This document shows, in pieces, positions 55,901 through 63,109 of a stretch of 64,000 nt of DNA (position 1 is its first letter; every line of letters starts with the position of its first letter). Source of the stretch: Bacteroidales bacterium M6 (GTDB lineage: Bacteria > Bacteroidota > Bacteroidia > Bacteroidales > Muribaculaceae); NCBI GenBank assembly GCA_001689485.1, contig LUJQ01000014.1, forward strand, positions 1 through 64,000. The letters run 5' to 3'. The position numbers and the translations under genes are program-made. The notes beneath the pieces were generated by a model, which saw only the letters and a list, made by a program, of their open reading frames with translations, did not search any database and was not told the origin of the DNA.

Positions 55901-57423
55901 ACGCCAACTCCGTTGAAATCCTCACACCATCCGACCAGAATATAAAATTCACCATCGAGGAAATACTGAAAGAACAAAAATCGCTATGGCGTGAAATAGG
56001 CGAATACTCGCTGCGTCTGGCCATGAGCCCACGATCGGCTTCGATACGTTGGAAACGGACAAAGACCCTCTCGATACCCCTGTTCCGAAACGACATCGGA
56101 AACATGTTCGGGCAAAGCAACGCCTACGGGCCCATGTCGCCCGGCCTGGACTTCGCCTTCGGTTTCACTGATGAGAATTTCATCTATAAGGCAAAAGACC
56201 GCGGATGGCTTATATGCGACGACGGCCAGACATCGCCGGCAATGTGGTCGATGGGCAACGAACTGAACATAGAGCTTCAGCTCGAACCGGTAAAGGGCCT
56301 GAAAATACAACTCACATCGAACCGCACCGACAACCGTACCAGCCAGGTGCAGTTCATGTATGCCGACATGCCGGTAAGCCTTTCGGGTTCATATACCAAG
56401 ACCCACGTAGCGCTGAAAACAGCCCTGTCATCGTCGAAAGCCGACAACGGCTACTACAGCAACTCATTCCAAAACTTCGTCGACAATATACCTGTAATAG
56501 CACAACGTGTAGAGGGGCGCTATAGCGGCACCAACTACCCCGGTGGCGGATTCATGAAGGATAACCCTCATGCAGGGCAACCGTTCAACCCCGAGGTAGG
56601 CGGTGTCCAGGAAACTTCGTCGGATGTACTGATTCCGGCATTCCTCGCTGCCTATACCGGCACTGACCCGCAAAAGCAATATCTCGACCCCTTCCCATCG
56701 TTTGCACATGTCCTCCCAAACTGGCGTGTAACCTACGACGGCCTGATAAACCTCGGCAACATGCGCAACATCTTCAAATCGTTCACGCTCAACCATGCCT
56801 ACCAATGCACCTATTCGGTGGGCAGCTATTCATCATACCTCAACTGGCTGAGCGCCGACGGCAACAACAACCTCGGCTTCACCCTCGACGAGCTCACAGG
56901 CGCACCAATCCCCTCCTCTCCCTATAACATCTCATCAGTATCGATAACCGAACGCTTCGCGCCACTGTTAGGATTCAATGCCACGCTTAAAAACGAGCTG
57001 CAAGTGAATGCCGAATGGCGCGACCAACGCACCCTGACCCTCAACTCTTCGGCCGGACAGCTGGTTGAGGCAACCACGCAAGGGCTGACAGTGGGGGTAG
57101 GATACAAAATCGTAGGCTTCAACACCATCCTGAAAATGCGCGGGTCGCAACGCGGCGTAAGCAACGACCTGACCATAAATGCCGACCTGTCGCTGCAAAA
57201 CACCCAAGCCCTCATAAGGCGAATCGAAAGCAACTACACACAGCCTACATCGGGCACACGCACATTTACCATAAACTTCAATGCAAGCTATATATTAAGC
57301 CGCCGCCTTACGTTGGCAGCATATTTCGACCACCAGGTGAACACCCCGCTGGTGAGCACATCGGCCTATCCTACCAGCAATTCTTCCTACGGGCTTTCAC
57401 TGAACCTGAATCTCGCCCGTTAA
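49945..57423 (+). CDS. sprA: Type IX secretion translocon / cell-surface protein SprA (Sov)
   Basis: 2492 residues, the size of known SprA/Sov. Signal peptide near the N-terminus (LSGAVLLLVASSVLAYAQ). Recognisable SprA segments include 'GSVQLRMGIKSNKTDNPSL', the repeated 'YVDDFESSQTGIDLRSPYSW' region, 'VQFWMLNPFMDPD' and a C-terminal ending in barrel-like strands (SYGLSLNLNLAR). In Flavobacterium SprA forms a giant 36-strand outer-membrane barrel with a lateral gate through which T9SS cargo leaves. With PorQ about 24 kb away it suggests at least part of a T9SS. Followed by palindromes at 57447-57460 and 57473-57491. Confidence 0.95.
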   Translation: MRKDSLRHKPVISRIVTLSGAVLLLVASSVLAYAQISSQSSSSLSSPKLTPPPFYPVVPPANPADSVMMPFPVQQTVPANYENLMEDQFAADLATPSNIKTVAEFDPETGYYVIRTKLGDTDIATPFLLSEKQYDNWQLRRSLQEYYQQKNQELSENKQKEPFNIFDMNFAYGPLEKIFGPGGVSLKTQGSVQLRMGIKSNKTDNPSLALNSRRKTYFDFEQKIQATIAASVGDRLNFNMTYNTDATFDFDSKNIKLAYEGKEDDIVKSIEAGNVSMTTGSSLIRGSTALFGVKTKLQFGKLTATALVSQQNSESKTVNTKGGSQTTDFSVNADQYDQNRHFFLSQYFYENYDKFAARLPLVSSGINITRVEVWVTNKSGRYDQARNVVAFTDLGESTRLANNYWVPDMSAPVPSNSSNNLLQTIKTEYPDARNINAVTQALAPLGAYGIEGGRDYEKIESARLLNASEYTLNATLGYISIKSQLNADEVLGVAFQYTYNGQVYQVGEFSSDITTTSQSIYVKMLKSTTTDPKMPMWRLMMKNVYSLGAYQVQKQNFKLNIKYLSDTTGTQINYLPVPGMNNISLLQVMNLDRIDSNQQSNPDGFFDFIEGYTIIPSTGKVIFPVAEPFGAWLEKKIGNPAIAEKYVYKELYDSTLVVARQFSDKNKFILAGSYQASSGSQIRLNAMNVPRGSVVVMAGGVQLVENSDYTVDYSMGIVTITNQSIIDSGQSISVTLENQSLFSMQRKTLLGLDLQYAINKNLNIGATIMHFSEKAITEKVNIGDEVINNSIFGFNVAYNTKFMWLTNLLNKIPTVNATAPSTLNLTAEYAQLVPHKQKSGSSQGSSYVDDFESSQTGIDLRSPYSWFLASTPYDNGKTPLFPEAALSNNVDYGKNRALLNWYYIDRMFTDRNSSLAPGYIKNDFKQQSNPYVREVTSQEIFPGRELTYGESNTIQTLNLSFYPTERGPYNLDATDIDDNGNLLNPEKRWGGIMRKMENTNFEQSNIEYVQFWMLNPFMDPDNPNYDGGDLYFNFGEISEDILKDGLKSYENGIPYDGDDRFLENTVWGRVSSQASLTYSFDNNSGSRAVQDIGLDGLPNADEFTFSSYSEYLDKLRAKLPAATIERMQNDIFSPFNDPAGDNYHFFRGYDYDDMRLSILERYKRYNGVEGNSLSPDEAADPLYQSSRSVPDVEDINQDNTLNEYERYFQYRVSIRPEDLVVGKNFITDKQTSVVLTRDGNEQEAEWYQFKIPLSAYEKIVGSISDFSTIRFARIFMTGFKQVTHLRFATLELVRGEWRTYDFNLNSRGDIPAEGELDVSVVNIEENADREPVNYVLPPGVTRIVDPGQSQITQLNEQSLSMKVTGLQAGDGRGVYRDTQQDLRNYKRLQMWVHAESLIDDVTNLRSGELSMFIRMGTDVKSNFYEYEVPLTLTPHGRYNNWTESDRARVWPLENFMDIKLQNLIDLKKERNKAKAQEGSNVGYATLFTGRDPDNERNRMAVMGNPSLSDIRVILVGVRNNSNSTKDGIVWVNELKVTDFDEEGGWAAKANVNLGLSDIATFNFGTHIETAGFGNVDQGLNSRRMDDYEQYNFALQADLGRFLPEKVKLRAPVYYSLSKEKITPKYNPLDQDVLLKDALDDAADKHERDSISAYAIERNTVESFSISGLKFDITSAKPMPWDPSNFTFNFSFNKQSKTNPTTEYEYTNDYRGSFAYSYSPMIKGLRPFGWMTSKNKNLKFFKEWEINYLPNSISFLTNMSRYYYEQQTRSETDVMFQLPVSVSKNFLWDRQLQMTWNLTKSINLSFTSNTSARIEETVGAVNRKLFPDKYKEWKDTVWQSILSLGTPWAYNQSFVASYRAPFNRIPVLDFISGSASYNSTYRWDRGAEIDGVSLGNTIANQSSLSLDGRINFESLYNKIPFVKDVNKRFANTRKITQEKKPKKFERTYKLKPDTTFVIKHNLRNKKVKITAALPDGKPFVFKHRVIDANSVEILTPSDQNIKFTIEEILKEQKSLWREIGEYSLRLAMSPRSASIRWKRTKTLSIPLFRNDIGNMFGQSNAYGPMSPGLDFAFGFTDENFIYKAKDRGWLICDDGQTSPAMWSMGNELNIELQLEPVKGLKIQLTSNRTDNRTSQVQFMYADMPVSLSGSYTKTHVALKTALSSSKADNGYYSNSFQNFVDNIPVIAQRVEGRYSGTNYPGGGFMKDNPHAGQPFNPEVGGVQETSSDVLIPAFLAAYTGTDPQKQYLDPFPSFAHVLPNWRVTYDGLINLGNMRNIFKSFTLNHAYQCTYSVGSYSSYLNWLSADGNNNLGFTLDELTGAPIPSSPYNISSVSITERFAPLLGFNATLKNELQVNAEWRDQRTLTLNSSAGQLVEATTQGLTVGVGYKIVGFNTILKMRGSQRGVSNDLTINADLSLQNTQALIRRIESNYTQPTSGTRTFTINFNASYILSRRLTLAAYFDHQVNTPLVSTSAYPTSNSSYGLSLNLNLAR

Positions 57424-57446
57424 CCGCCAGGACTATCCAAATGTTT

Positions 57447-57460
57447 GGCCGGTACCGGCC
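57447..57460 (+). terminator. Palindrome after sprA
   Basis: Perfect 14-bp palindrome GGCCGGTACCGGCC, followed by GTTTTCTGTT. Short but GC-rich, 23 bases after the sprA stop; likely terminator. Confidence 0.6.
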
Positions 57461-57472
57461 GTTTTCTGTTAA

Positions 57473-57491
57473 TTTAACCACACTGGTTAAA
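57473..57491. repeat. Inverted repeat upstream of the small basic protein gene
   Basis: TTTAACCA / TGGTTAAA, perfect 8-bp arms around CAC. It could be an operator or part of a tandem terminator; it lies 118 bases before the next start codon. Confidence 0.5.
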
Positions 57492-57609
57492 GTTAGTTAG
57501 CCATATACCTGCATCAGCAAACTTTATATTACGCATTTTGTCTTAACTAGAAACGATTTCAATTTTTCAACCAAATGAAGTCACTGTGACTTCTGTAAAA
57601 TAATAGATT

Positions 57610-58017
57610 ATGCGTAAGAAAATATTTAGCGTGGCTATAGCCATTATGACCCTTGTATCAACATCAGTATTCGCTCAGGACAACAACGTTGTCACAAAAG
57701 TAAAAGAAACTACGAGCCAGGCCGCTGACAAAGTAAGCGACACTGCAAAGAACCTGGGTGAAAAAGCCAAAGAATTCGGCAACGACGTCAAGACAAAAGT
57801 CAAGAAAGAAGCACGCCGTGCCAATAAGGCGATAAAATCAGAGACACGGCAGGCTGAAAACGCCGGGCAACGTGCCGGGCAGAAAATAGAGAACGCCGCC
57901 GAACGGGCCGCAAAAAAACTTGACGCAAAGAAATCAGACCGCCCATGCAGGAAAGTATGCGATAAAGCAAGAACCTCATGTAACGACTCTGTCAAATGCA
58001 TCAATTCGGCCAAGTAG
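57610..58017 (+). CDS. Small exported basic helical protein
   Basis: 135 residues. Signal peptide (MRKKIFSVAIAIMTLVSTSVFAQ). Mature part is a long amphipathic helix rich in Lys, Ala and Glu (KVKETTSQAADKVSDTAKN, KAKEFGNDVKTKVKKEAR), similar in pattern to LEA/YtxH-like repeats, with an 11-residue-like periodicity. Near the C-terminus are four Cys (RPCRKVCDK, TSCNDSVKC). No enzyme motif. Could bind membranes or nucleic acid, or protect the envelope in stress; not assignable. Composition makes similarity searches prone to false hits. Confidence 0.75.
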   Translation: MRKKIFSVAIAIMTLVSTSVFAQDNNVVTKVKETTSQAADKVSDTAKNLGEKAKEFGNDVKTKVKKEARRANKAIKSETRQAENAGQRAGQKIENAAERAAKKLDAKKSDRPCRKVCDKARTSCNDSVKCINSAK

Positions 58018-58461
58018 CCTGGCAGTTGCAAAAGTATATACGAAGGCATCAGCCATGCGAAATAACAGCAACCAGCCCCTGTGAATACAGAGCCAGAACC
58101 ACCGGGCCAGCATTTGACTGCCTGCATAATTAACGCCCGGCCTGGCAGCCATGGATGTGATGCCATGCTGTTTCAGAAAATTTTGCTAACTTTACCATGT
58201 CATTGAGCGGATAGTCCGCCAATCCGTCGGGGGGTAAATCGCCACAATCCGCAAACGGCGAACTTTACCCCCCTTCGTGATGTTAAAAATTAAAACATCA
58301 CGATAGCCATTCACACGGTTCGGCTGACGGACTCAGGCTTCAATGGCACAGATGTTTCAATTAATATATCCAGAGAGCCTGGCGGCCAAATGCACATAGA
58401 TAATAATTCATTCGATTTGCCTTAATGCCGCCACCGCAGTAACCAATAAAAATTTAACGAT
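58018..58461. other. Intergenic region rich in inverted repeats
   Basis: 444 bases with no convincing ORF. It contains a compound inverted repeat GCCAG-CCGGGC...GCCCGG-CTGGC (58092-58146), a near -7 element TAACTTTA (58187-58194), then three tandem stem-loops (58207-58219, 58229-58273, 58275-58303). The octamer CCTGGCAG occurs at 58019 and 58141 and CCTGGCGG at 58379. Confidence 0.65.
58207..58303 (+). ncRNA. Candidate structured RNA of three stem-loops
   Basis: Stem 1: GCGGA-TAG-TCCGC (58207-58219). Stem 2: GGGGGGTAAAtCGCC / GGCGaacTTTACCCCCC (58229-58273). Stem 3: TCGTGATGTT / AACATCACGA (58275-58303). A promoter-like TAACTTTA (one mismatch) ends 13 bases upstream without a clear -33. Strand is uncertain and no U-run follows, so this may be an RNA gene, a processed 3' end or a terminator cluster. 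Confidence 0.35.
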
Positions 58462-58695
58462 ATGGCAAGAGACGATGATGGCCGCAAGCCAATGGTTCCA
58501 TCAACGATGCGTGTGATTTTCGGAATCATAATGATAATTGTTTATGTAGGAATGGGCGTGCTATTGCTCATAAATTACTTCCAATGGACTTCACCGGTGC
58601 TTCAATGGCTACGATGGATCGGAGGTATAATGTTCATTCTTTACGGCATCTGGCGAGGGATACGGCAATTTTGGGGACTTGACACCTCGCTTTGA
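58462..58695 (+). CDS. Small two-helix membrane protein
   Basis: 77 residues. Charged N-terminus (ARDDDGRKP) and two hydrophobic segments (about 18-38 and 48-66), ending in a soluble stretch. Codon use fits the neighbours and the frame is clean, so it is a real gene. I do not recognise a named family. It sits 190 bases before the binding-protein/TPR pair and could belong to the same envelope module. Confidence 0.7.
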   Translation: MARDDDGRKPMVPSTMRVIFGIIMIIVYVGMGVLLLINYFQWTSPVLQWLRWIGGIMFILYGIWRGIRQFWGLDTSL

Positions 58696-58760
58696 CAATT
58701 TTTAAAATTTCGATTGTAAAATAGCGCCTGAATTTGGCATCTGTTAATTTAACAAATGAC

Positions 58761-58768
58761 TATCTTTG
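58761..58768 (+). promoter_or_regulatory. Possible -7 element for the PstS-like gene
   Basis: TATCTTTG, an exact TAnnTTTG match; a TTTG lies at 58733-58736 but at a long 24-bp spacing. Predicted leader about 110 nt. Confidence 0.4.
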
Positions 58769-58885
58769 CTAATCGAAAAAAAATAGTTCCAAGGCATTGT
58801 GCCGTCAGGCATGATGCCACTGAACTTATCGGAAAATCCCTTATATCCGGATAAGCCATTGGAAACTTAATTGAATGTAGAGACT

Positions 58886-59869
58886 ATGATGAGAAAATCA
58901 CTGTTATTAGCCATCGCGGCCTTATTGGCCATTATGTCAGGTTGCAGGGGCACCGGCAAACGGGAAGCGCCAAAAGGGAACTCCTCCACCTCAGGCACTG
59001 TCGTGATGGCATGCGATGCTTCTTTCGAGAATGTAATGCAACAGGAAATAGAGGTGTTCGAATATGTATATCCCAATGCCTCGATTCTCCCCTACTATAC
59101 CGACGAAAAAGCTTGCGTTGACTCCCTGCTTTTCGGAAGAGCACGCCTTGCCGTGGTTTCTCATGAACTGACACGCGAGCAAATCGACTTCCTTAAGGAC
59201 AAAAAACATTTCGCAAAAACAAAGAAGATAGCAGTCGACGCTGTAGCCGTAATCGTGAATCCTGACAACCCGGTGGAAAACCTTTCGGTGAAGGATCTTG
59301 ATGAAATCCTGACCGGGAAAATAACAGAATGGAACGACATCTACCCTTCCAAGCTCGGAAAAATCCAGGTGGTATTTGACCATAGCGGGTCATCGGTGGT
59401 AAAATACATGGCCGACAGCGTGCTCAAAGGCAAACCGTTTGCCGATAATGTCTACTCTGCCGGAGCGATGAAAGCGGTTTTCGAAACCGTGAAAGAGCGC
59501 AAAAACGCCATAGGGCTTGTTGGTGTAAGCTGGATTTCAGCCGACCTGAAATCAGCCGACCTCACGGCTGAAGAACGCGTGAAAACTCTCGAAGCCGACG
59601 ACACCACCGCCACAACCTTCACCGACGAAGTGAAGGTGTTAGGCATCAACCGCAACAACTCCACAATAGCCTATAAACCATACCAGGCATATATTTTCGA
59701 CGGCAACTATCCGCTCTACCGCTCAATCTACATGATTAACACCGGTGCATCAGGATCATTGGCCAACGGATTCTTCGCATTCGTCACCTCGTTCCGCGGA
59801 CAAAAGCTGATGATGTCGACAGGAGTGCTTCCCGCCACCGTACACCACCGCATGGTATCGGTTGACTGA
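58886..59869 (+). CDS. PstS-like substrate-binding lipoprotein
   Basis: 327 residues from ATG 58886 (or 58889); a TTG at 58871 is less likely. Lipobox IMSGCRG (Cys about 19). Periplasmic binding-protein fold of the PstS type II kind: 'TVVMACDASFENVMQQEIEVFE', 'AVDAVAVIVNPDNPVENLSVKDLDEILTGKITEWNDI' (parts: VAVIVNPDNP, LTGKITEWNDI) and FDHSGSSVVKY, which resemble the phosphate-binding loops of PstS. No PstC/A/B genes are near. A TPR gene follows by 45 bases; this pairing is common in Bacteroidales, often beside TonB/ExbBD genes. The ligand is not certain. Confidence 0.84.
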   Translation: MMRKSLLLAIAALLAIMSGCRGTGKREAPKGNSSTSGTVVMACDASFENVMQQEIEVFEYVYPNASILPYYTDEKACVDSLLFGRARLAVVSHELTREQIDFLKDKKHFAKTKKIAVDAVAVIVNPDNPVENLSVKDLDEILTGKITEWNDIYPSKLGKIQVVFDHSGSSVVKYMADSVLKGKPFADNVYSAGAMKAVFETVKERKNAIGLVGVSWISADLKSADLTAEERVKTLEADDTTATTFTDEVKVLGINRNNSTIAYKPYQAYIFDGNYPLYRSIYMINTGASGSLANGFFAFVTSFRGQKLMMSTGVLPATVHHRMVSVD

Positions 59870-59914
59870 CAAAGAAATATAGTAATAATGCTTTTAAAAT
59901 AACACGTACAAAAC

Positions 59915-61540
59915 ATGAAATCCAAACTTCTGTTTTCCTTATTTTTAGGAAGTGCCTTAGGTCTTTCAGCCCAAGGTTTCAAGGATGGTGTGGAATATTA
60001 TCGCGCCGACCAGCCCGAAGAAGCCGCAATTATCCTTACCAATACACTTAACCAGGCCGGAACCGACCAATCCACCGCTTATTATTATCTCGGCCAGATT
60101 GCATTGAAAAACGGCGACAAAGCCGCTGCCAAATCCAATTTCGACAAAGGTATGGCTGCCAATCCCGACAACGGGTATAACTATGTAGGGCTTGGTGCAC
60201 TTGCCTTAGCCGACGGAAATGCATCGGACGCATCACGTTATTTCAAAGATGCCAAAGGCAAAGCCAAAAAGAACGCCGACATCCTTACCGAAATCGCACG
60301 CGCCTATTTCGAGTCTGACCCGGTAAAATATGACAAGGAAATCGAAAAAGCCCTTGCCGACGCCAAAAAGGCTGAAAAGAACGCACCCTCGCCATTCATT
60401 CTCGAAGGCGACCGCCTGGCCAAAACCGATGTAGGTGAGGCTGCCGGCATGTATGAGATGGCAGCCCAGTTCGACACCGACCTCGAACACCCCGAAGCCT
60501 ATGTGAAGTATGCCCGCACATACTTCCCGGTAAACCCGCAATATGCAATCGACAAACTCAAAGCCCTGCTTGCCGCACAGCCCAACTCGGCCCTCGCACA
60601 GCGCGAACTCGCTGAAAAATATTACGAGGACAACCAGCTGACACGCGCAGCCGAGCAATATGAGAAATATATCCAGAACCCCAACCACTTCAAAAAGGAC
60701 AAACAGCGCCTTGTAGGGTTGCTTTTCTTCGCAAAGCGCTATCCCGAATCATATGCGCTGGCATCGGAACTCCTCAACGAGGACCCATCAAACTTCTACA
60801 TGCAGCGCCTGCAGTTCTACACAAAGAAGGCCATGGGTGAAAGCGAAGCTGCCAAAACCGCTGCCGACAAGCTGTTCAACAATCCAAAAGCCGAAATCAA
60901 CTCGCAGGACTATATTCAGTATGGCGAACTCCTCCAGGATCTCGGCCAGGATACCCTCGCAGTCGACATGTATGAGAAAGCAGTGGCCATATCCCCGGAA
61001 AAGACCACACTTCTCAAAGACCTCAGCGGTGCCTACAGCAACGCGAAAATGTATGACAAAGCTGCCGATATAATGGCCAAATACATCGATGGCGAAGGTG
61101 ACAATGCCAACCCCAACGATATCCTTGCCCTTGCCCGCCGCTACCAGAACCTCGCCATTTCCTACATGGAAACCGACAGCGTGGCATCGCTCAACGCAGC
61201 AAACAAGGCTCTTGCCACGATCGAGAAGGTTATAACCCGTGTGCCCGACAACCCCCTGGTGCTTAACACCAAGAGCGACATCCTGCGTGTGGCAAGCCGT
61301 GGCAATGTAACACCCGATGTGATTGCCGCCGACCAGGCCACACTCGCAGTGCTCGACTCCGACCCGGCAAACCTTGAAAAACGTAAAAACATCTACCGCG
61401 CAATCTACGGTCGCCTTGGCAACTACTACCTGACCAACAACGACGTTGAAAACGCCAAACTATACTTCCAGAAATTCTACGACGTGGAACCGTCGGAAGA
61501 ACTCAAAACCTTCATCGAAGGTCTTGATGCAAAACAATAA
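59915..61540 (+). CDS. Exported TPR-repeat protein paired with the PstS-like protein
   Basis: 541 residues. Signal peptide MKSKLLFSLFLGSALGLSAQ. At least eight TPR-type helix pairs spread along the protein (for example STAYYYLGQIALKNGDKAAAK, AQRELAEKYYEDNQLTRAAEQ in part, YIQYGELLQDLGQDTLAVDMY, GRLGNYYLTNNDVENAKLYF), with long Ala/Lys-rich helices between. Periplasmic scaffold by inference, co-transcribed with the binding protein upstream. Terminator 33 bases after the stop. Confidence 0.85.
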   Translation: MKSKLLFSLFLGSALGLSAQGFKDGVEYYRADQPEEAAIILTNTLNQAGTDQSTAYYYLGQIALKNGDKAAAKSNFDKGMAANPDNGYNYVGLGALALADGNASDASRYFKDAKGKAKKNADILTEIARAYFESDPVKYDKEIEKALADAKKAEKNAPSPFILEGDRLAKTDVGEAAGMYEMAAQFDTDLEHPEAYVKYARTYFPVNPQYAIDKLKALLAAQPNSALAQRELAEKYYEDNQLTRAAEQYEKYIQNPNHFKKDKQRLVGLLFFAKRYPESYALASELLNEDPSNFYMQRLQFYTKKAMGESEAAKTAADKLFNNPKAEINSQDYIQYGELLQDLGQDTLAVDMYEKAVAISPEKTTLLKDLSGAYSNAKMYDKAADIMAKYIDGEGDNANPNDILALARRYQNLAISYMETDSVASLNAANKALATIEKVITRVPDNPLVLNTKSDILRVASRGNVTPDVIAADQATLAVLDSDPANLEKRKNIYRAIYGRLGNYYLTNNDVENAKLYFQKFYDVEPSEELKTFIEGLDAKQ

Positions 61541-61572
61541 CCCGCTCCCCTAATCGATCGGAGAACATAAAT

Positions 61573-61614
61573 AAGGCGGTTGTGCGCGACATCAAAATCC
61601 CGCACAACCGCTTC
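61573..61614 (+). terminator. Terminator after the TPR gene
   Basis: GCGGTTGTGCG (61576-61586) / CGCACAACCGC (61601-61611), perfect 11 bp, followed by TTCCTTTTA. Confidence 0.82.
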
Positions 61615-61638
61615 CTTTTAAAACCACATACTGCTGCC

Positions 61639-62562
61639 ATGAACATCCTACAAGCCATAAGCACCCGCAAATCAAGCCGCACATTCAACGGCCTGCATCT
61701 TGACAATGCAATCCTGAACCGAATCGACACACTATGCCGGAAGCTATCCATATCGCCGGATTCGTCAGAACCCGGAATTTTCAACAACATACCGCGGCCT
61801 TCGATAAAACTCCTATCTGACTGTAATGCCGGAGGCATGCTCGGCACATATGGGGTGATAAAAGGGGCACGCTCCTTCCTGGCAATGGCAGCAGGAAGTT
61901 CCACTGCAGAACAGCTCCTGGCAGGATACCTTTTTGAAAAAATTGTGCTGGAATGTACACGAAACGGGCTTGACACGTGCTGGGTAGGCGGCACATTCGG
62001 CAAAACCGTATTCCAAGCCGAATTCGACAATGCGACCGACAAATCAGAAAGCGATATTGCCACGGAGCAACCCGGCAAAAAACAAACTGTGACCATTATC
62101 AGCCCGCTGGGTCACCGCACCCCTGACACCAGGTTTGCCGAAAGGATAATGCGCCGCATCGTGTCGTCCGACAGCCGTAAACCATTCCACGACCTGTTCG
62201 AAGGCATAACACCTCCGTCGTTCCACCTTATGCGCCAAATTTCAGAAACACAATGCGCCGGTTCACAGAGTGTCGACAACATCTCACTAGAACACCGTCT
62301 TGCGGTAGCACTCGAATGCGTGCGCATGGCTCCGTCAGCAAGGAATTCCCAGCCATGGCGTGCCAACGTGTGCAGGAATCTCAAAGGACGCCCCACCGGG
62401 ATTGCCTTCAAAAAAGCCTTGACCGGGAAATTCTCATATTATGACATGGGGATTGCCTATTGCCACCTGGTTGAAAGCGCTTCATATCTCGGGATAAAAG
62501 GGACGTTGGAACAAAACAGCTACACCGACCCGTCAGAACTATTCTTTTCACTCCTGTCATGA
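61639..62562 (+). CDS. Nitroreductase-like flavoprotein
   Basis: 307 residues from ATG 61639 (MNILQAISTRKSSRTF). The opening I-x-x-R-x-S-x-R-x-F matches the FMN-binding start of nitroreductases, and the middle 'EQLLAGYLFEKIVLECTRNGLDTCWVGG' with its Gly-Thr-Cys-Trp segment matches the TM1586-type (putative nitroreductase) subgroup. A second half (about 200-307) has a further nitroreductase-like 'RMAPSARNSQPWRA' with SxRNxQPW and 'YDMGIAYCHLVES', so the fold is duplicated within one chain. FMN/NAD(P)H oxidoreductase inferred; substrate unknown. No signal peptide. Confidence 0.82.
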   Translation: MNILQAISTRKSSRTFNGLHLDNAILNRIDTLCRKLSISPDSSEPGIFNNIPRPSIKLLSDCNAGGMLGTYGVIKGARSFLAMAAGSSTAEQLLAGYLFEKIVLECTRNGLDTCWVGGTFGKTVFQAEFDNATDKSESDIATEQPGKKQTVTIISPLGHRTPDTRFAERIMRRIVSSDSRKPFHDLFEGITPPSFHLMRQISETQCAGSQSVDNISLEHRLAVALECVRMAPSARNSQPWRANVCRNLKGRPTGIAFKKALTGKFSYYDMGIAYCHLVESASYLGIKGTLEQNSYTDPSELFFSLLS

Positions 62563-62675
62563 ACAATATCCGTTAAAAAAACTTTATATAGGTAAAGAAC
62601 GGCATGAAGCACAACCATCCACTTGCACTATAGTCGACGGCTCGGTAATACTCCATGCCATGCAGGTCAAATAAT

Positions 62676-62726
62676 GCCTCTCCGGATATAAAACCGGCTG
62701 TTACAAAGCCGGTAACCTTGAGAGGC
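62676..62726 (+). terminator. Nested hairpin after the nitroreductase-like gene
   Basis: Outer stem GCCTCTC (62676-62682) / GAGAGGC (62720-62726) and inner stem ACCGGCT / AGCCGGT (62693-62713), followed by TTTACATT. It lies 22 bases before the start of a small membrane-protein gene, so it could also act in that gene's leader. Confidence 0.65.
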
Positions 62727-62748
62727 TTTACATTAAAAATGCAACGAC

Positions 62749-62955
62749 ATGGGCATAACTGGAAAATATATTTTTTGGACAGGATTCATACTTACCATAG
62801 GCATCGTCATGGCCTATATAATCATCATGATTATCGACGTTACATGTTTCACATCCTGGATTACCTCCCTTTCATTGTGCGGCATTGTTCTTCTCGGCTC
62901 GATATTGATGCTGATAGGGCGTGCAATCGAACGCCGTTCTGACGACGAGATATGA
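62749..62955 (+). CDS. Small two-helix membrane protein upstream of cdsA
   Basis: 68 residues with two strong hydrophobic segments (about 8-30 and 40-58) and a basic/acidic tail (RAIERRSDDEI). Clean start at 62749 but no clear ribosome site. Not recognised. Its 154-base distance to cdsA and the intervening promoter-like element argue against a single operon. Confidence 0.6.
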   Translation: MGITGKYIFWTGFILTIGIVMAYIIIMIIDVTCFTSWITSLSLCGIVLLGSILMLIGRAIERRSDDEI

Positions 62956-63070
62956 CTATACCTACATATCGACTTGGCAATCAGCATCGTAACAGGCAGC
63001 CAATGCGACCACACGACATGGCCGTGACAAAAACGGGTTGTCAGATTAGGGGTGATTTAAAAGATTTTAG

Positions 63071-63078
63071 TAAATTTG
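63071..63078 (+). promoter_or_regulatory. Possible -7 element for cdsA
   Basis: TAAATTTG, exact TAnnTTTG, 31 bases before the cdsA ATG; the nearest TTG (63038-63040) is 30 bp upstream, too far for a standard -33. Confidence 0.35.
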
Positions 63079-63109
63079 TTGCCAGTTTCAATACCTAGTG
63101 TGCCATAAT

